Positions 9,054-17,768 of a stretch of 64,000 nucleotides of DNA are shown piece after piece. The stretch covers positions 310,001 to 374,000 of the forward strand of contig NZ_JAANHS010000001.1 in assembly GCF_011174775.1 (NCBI RefSeq). The letters are read 5' to 3'. Numbering within the stretch: position 1 is the stretch's first letter; each line of letters begins with the position of its first letter. The position numbers and the translations under genes were made by a program. The notes under the pieces are model-generated. The model was not told the DNA's origin, made no database searches, and was given only the letters and a program-made list of their open reading frames with translations. Source of the DNA: Rhodobacter calidifons. GTDB lineage: Bacteria > Pseudomonadota > Alphaproteobacteria > Rhodobacterales > Rhodobacteraceae.

Positions 9054-9089
9054 CTTCCCAAAACCTCAGACAATTCGACCAGGATTGTC

Positions 9090-9142
9090 TTTCATCTGTC
9101 CAAAAATATCCCACGGGGGTCCGGGGGTGTGAAACCCCCGGT
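9090..9142. repeat. dispersed intergenic repeat A, copy 1
   Basis: A 53-bp element starting TTTCATCTGTCC and ending in an 8-bp stem hairpin (CCGGGGGT / ACCCCCGG, 5-nt loop). It is identical at all but one position to 26660-26712; shorter diverged copies are at 41924 and 55864 in the other orientation. It lies in the gap between the NnrU gene and the DUF1737 gene. The hairpin may stop or stabilise transcripts. Confidence 0.85.
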
Positions 9143-9148
9143 CCGACC

Positions 9149-9718
9149 TCAGCCCCAGGGCGCCACACCCAGCCAGTTGTGGATCAGCATCACCGCCCCC
9201 ATCACCACGACAGCGCCCACGACGGCCCCGATCTCCTTGCCCATCGGCGCAGGCTCCGGCACCGGCCCGCGCGGCTCGGCCCGGTTGATCAGGATCACCT
9301 CGACCACCGCCCAGGCCAGCAGCCCGCCGAACAGCACGATCGCCGCCAGATCGCCGTTCACCAGAAGATGCGCCAGCGCCCAGGTCTTCACCGCCGTCAA
9401 CTGCGGATGCCGGATGACGCGGGTGATCCGCGTCTTCATGCCGCTGGCCGCATACAGATAGAAGGCGAACAGCATCAGCAGGTTGTTCACATGCACCAGG
9501 AACCGTGGCGGGTCCCAGACAAAGACGGTCTCCACCGGCTCGATCCCCAGCCAGGCGCTGCCGCGCCAGCCGATGACCATCAGCACCACGCCGGCCAGCA
9601 CCAGCACCGCGACCAGCCCCTTGCCCGGATCGCCCATCCGCGCCCGAGACGCCGGGGCCACCCGCTTCCACAGATGCGCGCCCCACCACAGCGCCAGTCC
9701 CAGAACGATCAGTGTCAT
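9149..9718 (-). CDS. NnrU family membrane protein
   Basis: A 189-residue polytopic protein with about five hydrophobic helices (starting at residues 1, 36, 79, 118 and 165). The order of WGAHLWKR, FLVHVNNLLML, RITRVIRHPQLTAVKTWALAHLLVNGD and the final helix is that of the NnrU family. Family members occur in denitrifiers and in many alphaproteobacteria lacking denitrification; R-H-P-Q and A-H-L-x-N-G residues could bind heme as in related isoprenylcysteine-methyltransferase-like membrane proteins. The role here is unknown. Confidence 0.85.
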   Translation of the reverse strand: MTLIVLGLALWWGAHLWKRVAPASRARMGDPGKGLVAVLVLAGVVLMVIGWRGSAWLGIEPVETVFVWDPPRFLVHVNNLLMLFAFYLYAASGMKTRITRVIRHPQLTAVKTWALAHLLVNGDLAAIVLFGGLLAWAVVEVILINRAEPRGPVPEPAPMGKEIGAVVGAVVVMGAVMLIHNWLGVAPWG

Positions 9719-9754
9719 TGCTGCCCTCCATCGGTTGCGGGCGCCACACTGCCG

Positions 9755-10615
9755 TCATTCCGCCGCCGCCGCAATCGATTGCGCCGCGATCGCCTCGGCC
9801 CTGGCGATCAGCGCCTCGGCGCTGGCCACATGCAGGTTCTCGACAATCCGCCCGTCCAGCACCGCCACCCCCTCGCCCCGCGCCCGCGCCTCGGCATGGG
9901 CCGCGATCATCCGCCGGGCCAGGGCCACCTCCTCCTCGGAGGGCGCAAAGACCTCGTTGGCGATGTCCAGCTGTGCGGGATGGATCAGCGTCTTGCCGTC
10001 GAACCCCATGTCGCGGCCCTGCTCGCATTCCGCCCGCAGGCCCGCCTCGTCCTTGAAGGCGTTGAACACCCCATCGACGATCACCCGCCCTTCCGCCCGC
10101 GCCGCCAGCACGCAGGCCCCCAGCGCCGCCAGCAGCGGCAGCCGGTCGGCGCGGTGCCGCGCGCCCAGCTCCTTCGCCAGGTCGTTGGTGCCCATCACCA
10201 TCCCCTCCAGCCGGGGATGCGCCGCAATCGCGCCCGCGTTCAGGCAGCCCTTCGCCGTCTCCATCATCGCCCAAAGAGGCGCCTGCACCCGACCCGCCAC
10301 CGCGTCCAGGTCGGCCGGACCATTCACCTTCGGCAGCAGCACCGCATCCACCCCCGGATGGGCGCCGAAGGCCGCCAGATCCCCCTCGACCCAAGGGGTC
10401 CCAAGCCCGTTGACCCGCACGATCCGCGCCCGCGCGCCATAGTCGGCCCGCCGCAGGACCGCGTCCAGAAGATCCCGCGCCCGAAGCTTCTCTTCGGGCG
10501 CCACCGCGTCCTCCAGATCGAAGATGATCGCATCGGCGGCCAGATCCCGCGCCTTCTCCAGCGCCCGTTCGCGCGCGGCCGGAATATACAGGACAGAGCG
10601 ATAGGGATGCATCAC
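9755..10615 (-). CDS. mcl2: (3S)-malyl-CoA thioesterase, CitE/Mcl family
   Basis: A 286-residue TIM-barrel protein. RSVLYIPAARERALEKA, IFDLEDAVAPEEK (metal and acid residues), LPKVNG, MMETAKG and GFDGKTLIHPAQ are the CitE/HpcH-family blocks. It is shorter than Mcl1-type lyases (about 318 residues) and lies in the position I recall for Rhodobacter sphaeroides mcl2, whose product hydrolyses (S)-malyl-CoA to malate and CoA in the ethylmalonyl-CoA pathway. A citrate-lyase or malyl-CoA-lyase activity is the alternative. Start M at 10615 or 10612. Confidence 0.82.
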   Translation of the reverse strand: MMHPYRSVLYIPAARERALEKARDLAADAIIFDLEDAVAPEEKLRARDLLDAVLRRADYGARARIVRVNGLGTPWVEGDLAAFGAHPGVDAVLLPKVNGPADLDAVAGRVQAPLWAMMETAKGCLNAGAIAAHPRLEGMVMGTNDLAKELGARHRADRLPLLAALGACVLAARAEGRVIVDGVFNAFKDEAGLRAECEQGRDMGFDGKTLIHPAQLDIANEVFAPSEEEVALARRMIAAHAEARARGEGVAVLDGRIVENLHVASAEALIARAEAIAAQSIAAAAE

Positions 10616-10793
10616 GACTCACCTCTGCGCAAGATTCTTGCGCTTGAAAGCACGGATCGGACACAAACGGCAAGCCCAAATTTGCCGCAGCGCAGAAAAC
10701 CCTTGGCGCCGCAGCGCCGGAACGCTCCGTTAACCGCGCGTCAGTCCGACCCCGGCAGCCTTTCAGCAGTCCGAACCCCAGAAAGGCCCGCCC

Positions 10794-11105
10794 ATGACGC
10801 AGCAGCTCTTCGCCCTCTCCTTCGGCCTTGCCGCCGTCCTTGCCGCCAGCCAGATCGCCCATTCCGCCCCGCACTGCGACACGCGCGAACGGGTCACTGC
10901 CCTGCTTGCCGAACGCTACGGCGAAACCCGCCGCGCCGTCGGGCTGGCCGGTCAGGCCGCCGTGATGGAGCTTTTTGCCGCCGAGGCCACCGGCACCTGG
11001 TCGATCACCCTGACCTTGCCGGACGGCCGGATGTGCCTGATGGCCTCTGGCTCTGACTACGAGACGCTGACCGAAGACCTCCCGGCCAGGGGCAACCCCG
11101 CCTGA
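10794..11105 (+). CDS. small exported hypothetical protein
   Basis: A 103-residue protein with a signal peptide (hydrophobic residues 5-20, cleavage near AHSA). The mature chain has two cysteines (PHCDTRERV and GRMCLMASG) that could form a disulfide, plus TWSITLTLPDGRMCL. I do not recognise a family by name, though this pattern is common in Rhodobacterales. Its 3' end overlaps the convergent Ada-domain gene by 49 bp. Confidence 0.65.
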   Translation: MTQQLFALSFGLAAVLAASQIAHSAPHCDTRERVTALLAERYGETRRAVGLAGQAAVMELFAAEATGTWSITLTLPDGRMCLMASGSDYETLTEDLPARGNPA

Positions 11106-11314
11106 GGCCGGCACCGTTTGCAGGCGCGAAAACCCGCCGCCTCGCACTCCGCAACCGTCGCGCGGAACGCCACGTTCTTCCGCAACGGCGTCCGTGCCGG
11201 GCAGGTCATCCGGCAGAAGATCCCGGTCGTCATGACGCAGACGAACGCCTGCCCGGCAAGGCGCCCGTCCCGGGCGGCAAGCAAGGCGTAAAGCACATCG
11301 GCATCGGGCAGCAT
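11057..11314 (-). CDS. stand-alone Ada-type metal-binding domain protein
   Basis: An 85-residue protein. GQAFVCVMTTGIFCRMTCPARTP and FRACKRCRPQ reproduce the zinc-binding module of E. coli Ada (four cysteines, TTGIFCR, C-x-R-C). In Ada the first Cys repairs methylphosphotriesters and then activates transcription. Here there is no AraC helix-turn-helix and no methyltransferase domain, so the function is uncertain. The start Met at 11314 has AGGAG 7 nt upstream. It converges with the exported protein gene. Confidence 0.7.
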   Translation of the reverse strand: MLPDADVLYALLAARDGRLAGQAFVCVMTTGIFCRMTCPARTPLRKNVAFRATVAECEAAGFRACKRCRPQAGLPLAGRSSVSVS

Positions 11315-11350
11315 CGGCAAACTCCTGACCGGGCCCCGGCGCATCTCGAT

Positions 11351-11400
11351 TCCCTCCCCCCTCCGTGGGGGAGGGAGAGGGTGGGGGGCGGGCCCTCCCC
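11351..11400. repeat. G/C-rich hairpin repeat C
   Basis: An inverted repeat CCCTCCCCC...GGGGGAGGG followed by a G-rich tract. Similar elements recur at about 13625-13660, 13852-13890, 31888-31920 and 35554-35595. It is located between the TauE and Ada-domain genes. Confidence 0.6.
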
Positions 11401-11463
11401 GGCAGCATTGCATGCCCGACGACCGGACACAGCCCGGCCAGCGCCGATCCCGCAGGATCCGGG

Positions 11464-12213
11464 TCAGATCAGGCCCAGAACCCCGTCCCGGATCAGCTTC
11501 AGCGAGATCAGCAAAAGCGCCCAGGTCACGGCCTGAAAGAACAGCTTTTCCGGCATCCGCCGGACCAGCCGCACGCCCGCCAGCACCGCAACCACCGCCG
11601 GTACCGCCAGCACCGCCGCCATCTTCAGATTGCCGGGGTTCAGCTGGCCCAGCGCGTAATAGGGCACCAGCTTCACCGCATTGATGATCGCGAAGGCAAT
11701 TGTCGAGGTCCCGGCAAACACCGCCTTCGGCATCCCCAAAGGCAGGGTGTAGACCTGATAGGGCGGCGCGCCCGCGTGGCTGACGAAACTCGTGAACCCC
11801 GTCACGCCGCCCCAGAACAGGCCCGGCACCACCTCCGCCCGCTTCCGCGCGCCCCCGACCGGACGGCGCAGCAGCAGGTTCAGCGCAAAGGCCAGCCCGA
11901 TCACGCCCACCAGCAACGTCACCGCCGCCTCCGACACCATCGAGGCCGTCGCCCAGCCGATCCCGATGCCCAGGATCGCCCCCGGCACCACGATCGCCAG
12001 CACCCGCCGGTCGAACTCCCGGCGATAGGCGTAAAGCCCGAAGGCGTCCGACACCACGAAGACCGGCAACAGCATCCCCGCCGCGACGATCGGGTTCATC
12101 ACCAGCGCCATCACCGGCACCGCCAGCATGCCGACGATCGGGATTCCACCCTTGCCCAACCCTACCATCGCCGCCGCAACCACCGCCGCCAGCCAGAACC
12201 AGATATCCGCCAT
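11464..12213 (-). CDS. TauE/SafE family sulfite/anion permease
   Basis: A 249-residue integral membrane protein with about eight hydrophobic helices. GLGKGGIPIVGMLAVPVMAL near the N-terminus and VTGFTSFVSHAGAPPYQVY in the middle are the two repeats typical of TauE/SafE (DUF81) exporters. The start Met at 12213 has a GGAGGG site just upstream. It is divergent from mdh, sharing a 154-bp intergenic region. Likely substrates are sulfite, sulfoacetate or other organic anions; none can be chosen from sequence. Confidence 0.85.
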   Translation of the reverse strand: MADIWFWLAAVVAAAMVGLGKGGIPIVGMLAVPVMALVMNPIVAAGMLLPVFVVSDAFGLYAYRREFDRRVLAIVVPGAILGIGIGWATASMVSEAAVTLLVGVIGLAFALNLLLRRPVGGARKRAEVVPGLFWGGVTGFTSFVSHAGAPPYQVYTLPLGMPKAVFAGTSTIAFAIINAVKLVPYYALGQLNPGNLKMAAVLAVPAVVAVLAGVRLVRRMPEKLFFQAVTWALLLISLKLIRDGVLGLI

Positions 12214-12229
12214 GCCGCCCTCCGCTGGC

Positions 12230-12241
12230 GTTACCGCTAAC
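12230..12241. promoter_or_regulatory. LacI/CceR-like operator in TauE-mdh divergent region
   Basis: GTTACCGCTAAC, a near-complete LacI-family palindrome (reverse complement GTTAGCGGTAAC fits TGnTAnCGnTAnCA at the core). It is 127 bp upstream of mdh. Closely related sequences lie upstream of sucC and sdhC. Regulator identity is inferred. Confidence 0.45.
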
Positions 12242-12358
12242 CCCTCCACCCGGCGACCGAAAGCCGCAAAATTTCGCATACCATTGTATACCGAACCCCA
12301 TTCCAGTGCTGGACTCACGCCCGATAAGCGGCTACCCAAACCCCGATTCACCCCATAG

Positions 12359-13330
<972 letters not shown>

Positions 13331-13492
13331 TCTGTAGGTCGGACTTCAGACCGGCTCCCAAGGGTGCGCCTCGGCGCGCCCGTTTTCATGCCCGGCATCC
13401 TCCGGCATCTCGACCAGCCGCCCCCGGATGCGCCGCGACCGGATCGACCCACCCGACCCGCAGATCCGGCCCTCATCGAAGACTTGCCCCAC

Positions 13493-13583
13493 AGGCCCGG
13501 TGCGGCTCCCGATGCCCTCGGAACACCCTGCTGCGCCCTGCCTGCCCTTGCCCTTTCCCAAATACTCCCGCCGGAGGCATCCC
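13493..13583. repeat. 90-bp module with repeat B, copy 1
   Basis: It begins GGCCCGGTGCGGC, contains GCCCTCGGAA and ends with CCAAATACTCCCGCCGGAGG at 13558-13577. It aligns along its length with 13703-13795. The repeat B tail alone recurs at 31806-31825 and 34270-34289. Confidence 0.75.
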
Positions 13584-13702
13584 TTCGACGCGCCAGGCGC
13601 ACCAGATGGCCGCCAGGAAGACCCGGACGGCAAATCCCCTCCCCCGGTGGGGAGGGGAAGCTCGCGGAGAGGCCGCAATGCGGGTCCGCTGATGCCCGGT
13701 GC

Positions 13703-13795
13703 AGGGCCCGGTGCGGCGCCCGGCGCCCTCGGAAAACCCTGGCGCGTCGTCCCCGCACTTGCTCTTTTCCCAAATACTCCCGCCGGAGGCATCCT
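13703..13795. repeat. 90-bp module with repeat B, copy 2
   Basis: Second copy of the module, with the same order of blocks (GGCCCGGTGCGGC, GCCCTCGGAA, repeat B at 13770-13789) and substitutions between them. It lies 210 bp from copy 1 in direct orientation. Confidence 0.75.
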
Positions 13796-14051
13796 CCCCC
13801 GGGGCCCAGGCGCACCCCCTGACCGCCGGAACCAACCGCACGGCAAGGCGCGTCCCCCCCCCCCCGGTGGGGAGGGGAGGGGGGTGGGAGGCGCCCGTCG
13901 AAATCCTAACAGCCGGTAAATGCCCTCGCCCAAACCCTTGATTTCCCTAGCCCCATTGACCGCGCCGCGCGCGGCGCGCGACAAGCCCTCTTGCCCCCCA
14001 CCGCCAAATCCGGCATCCCCAGGGGCCAGACCACCCCCGAAGGGACACCCC

Positions 14052-14222
14052 ATGGACTACTCGAAATCCGGCAACCCCAAGGGCGCCCGCAGCACCCTTC
14101 GCGGCCCCGACCACGGCCAGAAAGGCGCGCCCAGGCAGGTCAAACCCCCGCGCGAGACCCAGGAGCAGCTCCTCGCCCGCATGAAGGCCGCCGCCGCCGC
14201 GAAGAAGGACCCCAGGGCCTGA
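14052..14222 (+). CDS. small basic hydrophilic protein
   Basis: A 56-residue protein, MDYSKSGNPKGARS..., rich in Lys, Arg, Gly and Gln with a C-terminal helix (QEQLLARMKAAAAAKK). The opening DYSKxGNPK resembles short conserved proteins I associate with Rhodobacterales, of unknown function. Its TGA stop overlaps, as CTGA, the apparent start of the following methyltransferase. Confidence 0.6.
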   Translation: MDYSKSGNPKGARSTLRGPDHGQKGAPRQVKPPRETQEQLLARMKAAAAAKKDPRA

Positions 14223-14866
14223 GGCTCCCCTCCCCCTACCTCGCCCCCGGCTTCTATGACGAGGCCATCGCAAGGGGCCGCCACCGCGACATCGTCGGCG
14301 GCCGCTGGGACGAAACCGCCCGCGTCCAGATGCAGGCCCTCCTCAGCCAGGGCATGACCCCCGACGACCACCTCCTCGACATCGGCTGCGGCTGCCTGCG
14401 CCTCGGCCACAAGGCCGTGCCATACCTCAAACCCGGCCACTACTGGGGCACCGACGCCTCCCTCGCCCTGATGCGCCACGGGCGCCTCACCGAACTCCCC
14501 GACCCGTCGCGCCTCCCCGAAGACCACCTGATCGAGGACGCCCGTTTCGCCTTCCCCGGCATTCCCGACACGATCACACTGGCCATCGCCTTCGGCGTCT
14601 TCACCCACCTCCCCCACACCGCCCTGCAAACCGCGCTCCAGAACCTCCGCCCCTTCCCGAACCTCCGCGCGACCCTCTTCACCACCTTCCTCTCCGACGC
14701 CCCCGGCCCGACGCGCCAGCCCGACGGCGTCGTCACCCACCCCGACCGACCGCCCTACCACCTCCCCGAAGCCGCTGTCCGCGACACCATCGCCGCCGCA
14801 GGCTTCACCCCGATCCGCCTGCCCACGCTCCTCCCCCGCGGCCAGGTCCTCTGGTCCGCCACCTGA
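14219..14866 (+). CDS. class I SAM-dependent methyltransferase, apparent CTG start
   Basis: About 215 residues. Conserved blocks are GFYDEAIARGRHRDIVGGRWDETARVQMQALL, then LLDIGCGCLRLGHKAVPYL (SAM motif I) and HYWGTDAS (acidic strand-2 end). There is no ATG, GTG or TTG in frame between 13994 and the conserved GFYDEA block. The CTG at 14219 overlaps the preceding TGA stop exactly as ATGA overlaps do elsewhere in this window. The alternative start is ATG at 13991, which would read out of frame through the whole small gene and give a non-homologous basic extension. Substrate unknown. Confidence 0.72.
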   Translation: MRLPSPYLAPGFYDEAIARGRHRDIVGGRWDETARVQMQALLSQGMTPDDHLLDIGCGCLRLGHKAVPYLKPGHYWGTDASLALMRHGRLTELPDPSRLPEDHLIEDARFAFPGIPDTITLAIAFGVFTHLPHTALQTALQNLRPFPNLRATLFTTFLSDAPGPTRQPDGVVTHPDRPPYHLPEAAVRDTIAAAGFTPIRLPTLLPRGQVLWSAT

Positions 14867-14931
14867 GGGCTTTCCCCACCTTGCGCCCCGCCCCGTGCAG
14901 CCCCACACTCCCCCGAAAAGGAGCCCGCCCC

Positions 14932-16119
14932 ATGCGCACCCTCGCCCTCGCCCTCGCCCTCCTCCTCGCCACGCCCGCGACAGCCGAGACACTCAGCCAG
15001 GAAATCGCCCGCACCGGCCTTGCCGCGACGGAATCCCGCCTCGCCGCCCTCGCCTCGCCCACCAGAGAGGACCTCTTTGCGCTGGCAGGCCTCCATTTCC
15101 TCGGCGGCATCGAACAGGCGCTGCAACTGCGCTGGCAGACCGGCGTCAAGGCCGACTGGTCGGAACTGCCCATCCTCCGCCTGCCGATCCCGGAAAACCC
15201 CAACGCCATCCCCTTCCAGGCCGCCGATTTCACCGCGCTGATCCGCAACCTCGACGCCGACATGGAGGCCTCCCGCGCGGCGCTCGAAAGACTCGGCGAC
15301 AAGCCCTTCGCGCTGGACATCCGCATCTCTGACCTCTGGTTCGACATCAATTCGAACGGCACCCGCGAACCCGGCGAAAGCCTGGCCGAGGTCACCGGCA
15401 TGGCGCTTGGCGGCGGGCGCGGCATGGGTGTCGCGGTCGAGGACCCCGTCATCACCTTCGACACCGCCGATGCCGCCTGGCTGGCCGCCTATACCCATTT
15501 CCTCTCCGGCTTCGCCTCCACCGCGCTCGCCTACGACCCCGAACCCGCGATCCAGCGCGTCATTGACTCGTCGAAGCAGATCTACGCCCTGTGGGGCACC
15601 ACGCCCCCGAACAACGCGATGGACATGATGTTCGGCCGCCAGGTCGACCGCGCCGCGATGGTTCTGAACGCCCTCTCGAACACCCCGGACAAGGCCCTCG
15701 CCCGGGACGCCTACGACCACTTCCTGTCGATGATCCGGGAGAACCGCCGCTTCTGGTCGCTCGTCACGCTGGAAACCGACAACACCGGCGAATGGGTCCC
15801 GAACGATGCCCAGACCTCCGGCCTTGGCCTGAGGATGCCCCCCGGCACCGGCGCGCGCTGGCAGGCCGTGCTGGCCGACGCCGAAAAGGCTCTGAAGGGT
15901 GAACTTCTGATCCCGCACTGGCGCTTCGGGGCCGAGGCCGGGATCAACCTGAAAAAGGCTTTCGAGAACCCGCCCGCCGTGGACCTGATCACCTGGATCC
16001 AGGGCGAGGGCCTGCTGCCCTATGCCGAGAAAGGCCCGCTGATGTCCGGCCAGGCCTGGCGCGACTTCCAGGACATCGTCCAGGGCGATGCGATGCTGTT
16101 TGCCGTCTTCCTGAACTGA
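14932..16119 (+). CDS. exported conserved hypothetical protein with EF-hand-like loop
   Basis: A 395-residue protein with a signal peptide (MRTLALALALLLATPATAE, cleavage after about residue 18). The mature chain is alpha-helical and acidic. WFDINSNGTREPGESL near residue 142 has a Dx[DN]xNGxxxxGE pattern that could bind calcium. Full length continues through a conserved-looking C-terminus (LITWIQGEGLLPY...WRDFQDIVQGDA). A GGAG site precedes the chosen start. The function is unknown. Confidence 0.75.
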   Translation: MRTLALALALLLATPATAETLSQEIARTGLAATESRLAALASPTREDLFALAGLHFLGGIEQALQLRWQTGVKADWSELPILRLPIPENPNAIPFQAADFTALIRNLDADMEASRAALERLGDKPFALDIRISDLWFDINSNGTREPGESLAEVTGMALGGGRGMGVAVEDPVITFDTADAAWLAAYTHFLSGFASTALAYDPEPAIQRVIDSSKQIYALWGTTPPNNAMDMMFGRQVDRAAMVLNALSNTPDKALARDAYDHFLSMIRENRRFWSLVTLETDNTGEWVPNDAQTSGLGLRMPPGTGARWQAVLADAEKALKGELLIPHWRFGAEAGINLKKAFENPPAVDLITWIQGEGLLPYAEKGPLMSGQAWRDFQDIVQGDAMLFAVFLN

Positions 16120-16126
16120 TCGACCG

Positions 16127-16178
16127 GGCGCCGATTTCCTGCGGAAATCGGACCGGAATTCGCACGAATTCCGGCGCC
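16127..16178. terminator. nested double hairpin between convergent genes
   Basis: Two perfect 9-bp hairpins (16131-16151 with a 3-nt loop; 16153-16174 with a 4-nt loop) enclosed by GGCGCC at 16127-16132 and 16173-16178. It lies exactly between the convergent exported-protein and aminotransferase genes, so it is probably a bidirectional terminator, without a clear U tract. Confidence 0.6.
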
Positions 16179-17503
16179 TAGGCCACCCCGTTCAGCACCG
16201 TCTCCAGCGTAGCGACCAGCTTGTCCGCGATCTCGTCCAGCTCGCCATCCGTAGCATTGAACGGCGGCGCCAGGATCACCGTATCCCCCGCCACCCCGTC
16301 CGCATTCCCGCCCGAGGGATAGCAGATCAGCCCCCGCCGCAGGCCTTCCGCCCGGATGCGCCCGTTCACCCCCAGGCTTGCCTCGAACGGAGCCTTCGTC
16401 GCCGGGTCCGCCACCACTTCCACCCCGATGAAATACCCCCGGCCCCGCACGTCGCCCACCTGCGGCAGATGCCCCAGCCGCGCCCGCAATTCCGCCTGCC
16501 AGCGCGGCCCCTTGTCGCGTATGCGCGCAAGAAGCCCCTCTTCCGCCACGATCTTCTGCACCGCCACTCCGGCCGCAAGACAGGCGGTATGCCCGGTATA
16601 GGTGTGCCCGGTCAGCGGGCCCCCATGCCCCGCCGCCATCACCTCCGCGATCTCGCGGCTGTAGATTGCAGCCCCCAGCGGCAGGTATCCCCCCGACAGC
16701 GACTTCGCCACGGTGATGATGTCCGCCGTGATCCCGTCCTCTTCCGACGCCCGCCAGACCCCGGTCCGGCCCGATCCGCACATCACCTCGTCGCAGATCA
16801 CCAGCACCCCGTGCCGGCGGCAGACCTCGGCCACCGCCTTCGCGTAACCCTCGGGCGCAGGCAAGGCCCCGCCCGCAGCCCCCACCACCGGCTCGAAGAT
16901 GAAGCCCGCCACCGTCTCCGGCCCAAGGCGCAGGATCTCTGCCTCCAGCTCGGCCGCCAGATGGGCAACCAGTCCCTCGCGGCTCACCCCCTCGGGCAGC
17001 CGGTAGGCATTAGCCGCACTCACCCGCCCGACCACCGGCAAGGCCCCGGCAAAGGCGCGCTGCCGCTCCTCGAACCCCGACAGCGCCGTCGCCATCAGCG
17101 TATTGCCGTGCCAGGACCGCTTGCGCGCAATGAACTTCACCCGCGCCGGATCGCCCCGGTCATAATGGTATTGCAGCGCGATCTTCACGGCACTTTCCAC
17201 CGCCTCGGACCCCGAGGTCGTGTAGACCATCTCCGCCAGCCCGGTAGAGCGGCGCAGCATGTCGCTCATCTCCTCCAGCGGATCGCTAGAGAACAGATAG
17301 CGGTAGCCATAGGCCACCTTCTCCATCTGCGCCGCCACCGCCGCGTTCACGCGCGGGTCGCCATGCCCGATGGAAAACACCGCCGGCCCGCCCGAGCCGT
17401 CGACGTACTGCCGCCCCTCCACATCCCACAGATAGACCCCGCGGCCGTGGCTGATCTTCGGCAACCGGTCTTGCGTGATGTCGTTGGCGCTTGGGCGTGG
17501 CAT
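16178..17503 (-). CDS. class III PLP-dependent aminotransferase
   Basis: A 441-residue fold-type I enzyme. GRGVYLWDVEGRQYVDGSGGPAV, TTSGSEAVESAVKIAL, KRSWHGNTL, the cofactor Asp in VLVICDEVMCGSGRTG and the Schiff-base Lys in ITVAKSLSGGYLPLGA are all present. The start at 17503 follows GGAGG by 5 nt; Met at 17515 is an alternative. The family transfers omega-amino groups (beta-alanine, GABA, diamines, taurine) to pyruvate or 2-oxoglutarate; the specific donor cannot be read. It stands alone, divergent from sucC. Confidence 0.9.
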   Translation of the reverse strand: MPRPSANDITQDRLPKISHGRGVYLWDVEGRQYVDGSGGPAVFSIGHGDPRVNAAVAAQMEKVAYGYRYLFSSDPLEEMSDMLRRSTGLAEMVYTTSGSEAVESAVKIALQYHYDRGDPARVKFIARKRSWHGNTLMATALSGFEERQRAFAGALPVVGRVSAANAYRLPEGVSREGLVAHLAAELEAEILRLGPETVAGFIFEPVVGAAGGALPAPEGYAKAVAEVCRRHGVLVICDEVMCGSGRTGVWRASEEDGITADIITVAKSLSGGYLPLGAAIYSREIAEVMAAGHGGPLTGHTYTGHTACLAAGVAVQKIVAEEGLLARIRDKGPRWQAELRARLGHLPQVGDVRGRGYFIGVEVVADPATKAPFEASLGVNGRIRAEGLRRGLICYPSGGNADGVAGDTVILAPPFNATDGELDEIADKLVATLETVLNGVA

Positions 17504-17594
17504 GTGGGCCTCCATCTCTCGGCCCCAGCCTTCGCAAGCGCCCCGATCCTTGTCAATCTGACCAGAGCCAGGGTGATTCGCGGCCGCTTCTGGC

Positions 17595-17606
17595 GTTACC
17601 GCCACC
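17595..17606. promoter_or_regulatory. LacI/CceR-like element upstream of sucC
   Basis: GTTACCGCCACC, preceded by TGGC as at the mdh site (both read GGCGTTACCGC). It lies 2 bp from the first GTGATCAC palindrome. It is probably a weaker half-conserved site for the same LacI-type protein. Confidence 0.35.
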
Positions 17607-17607
17607 A

Positions 17608-17659
17608 TGTGATCACAGCTTTCCATCCTGTGATCACGCATTTCAGGCCCGTGATCACA
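17608..17659. promoter_or_regulatory. triple GTGATCAC operator array upstream of sucC
   Basis: Exact GTGATCAC octamers at 17609-17616, 17630-17637 and 17651-17658, each centre exactly 21 bp from the next. The spacers are unrelated, so this is not simple tandem duplication. The array ends 110 bp before the sucC ATG. The same octamer and period occur upstream of sdhC, implying a common regulator. Confidence 0.7.
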
Positions 17660-17768
17660 TCCATCATTTTCCCGGCATTTCCCCCGCATTACAGGCATTT
17701 GCCGTTTGGAACCGGCCCCGACCCGTGCCAGAACGCCGCTGACACTCCAGGCCGAGAAGAGGCGCCCG

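Larger units (their letters stand above)
13331..14051. other. 720-bp repeat-rich intergenic region
   Basis: No convincing gene is seen between mdh and the small basic protein. The stretch holds two copies of a roughly 90-bp module (13493-13583 and 13703-13795), each ending in repeat B, and two G/C-rich hairpins (repeat C). Frames open across it give low-complexity Arg/Pro/Gly translations typical of non-coding GC-rich DNA. Confidence 0.7.
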
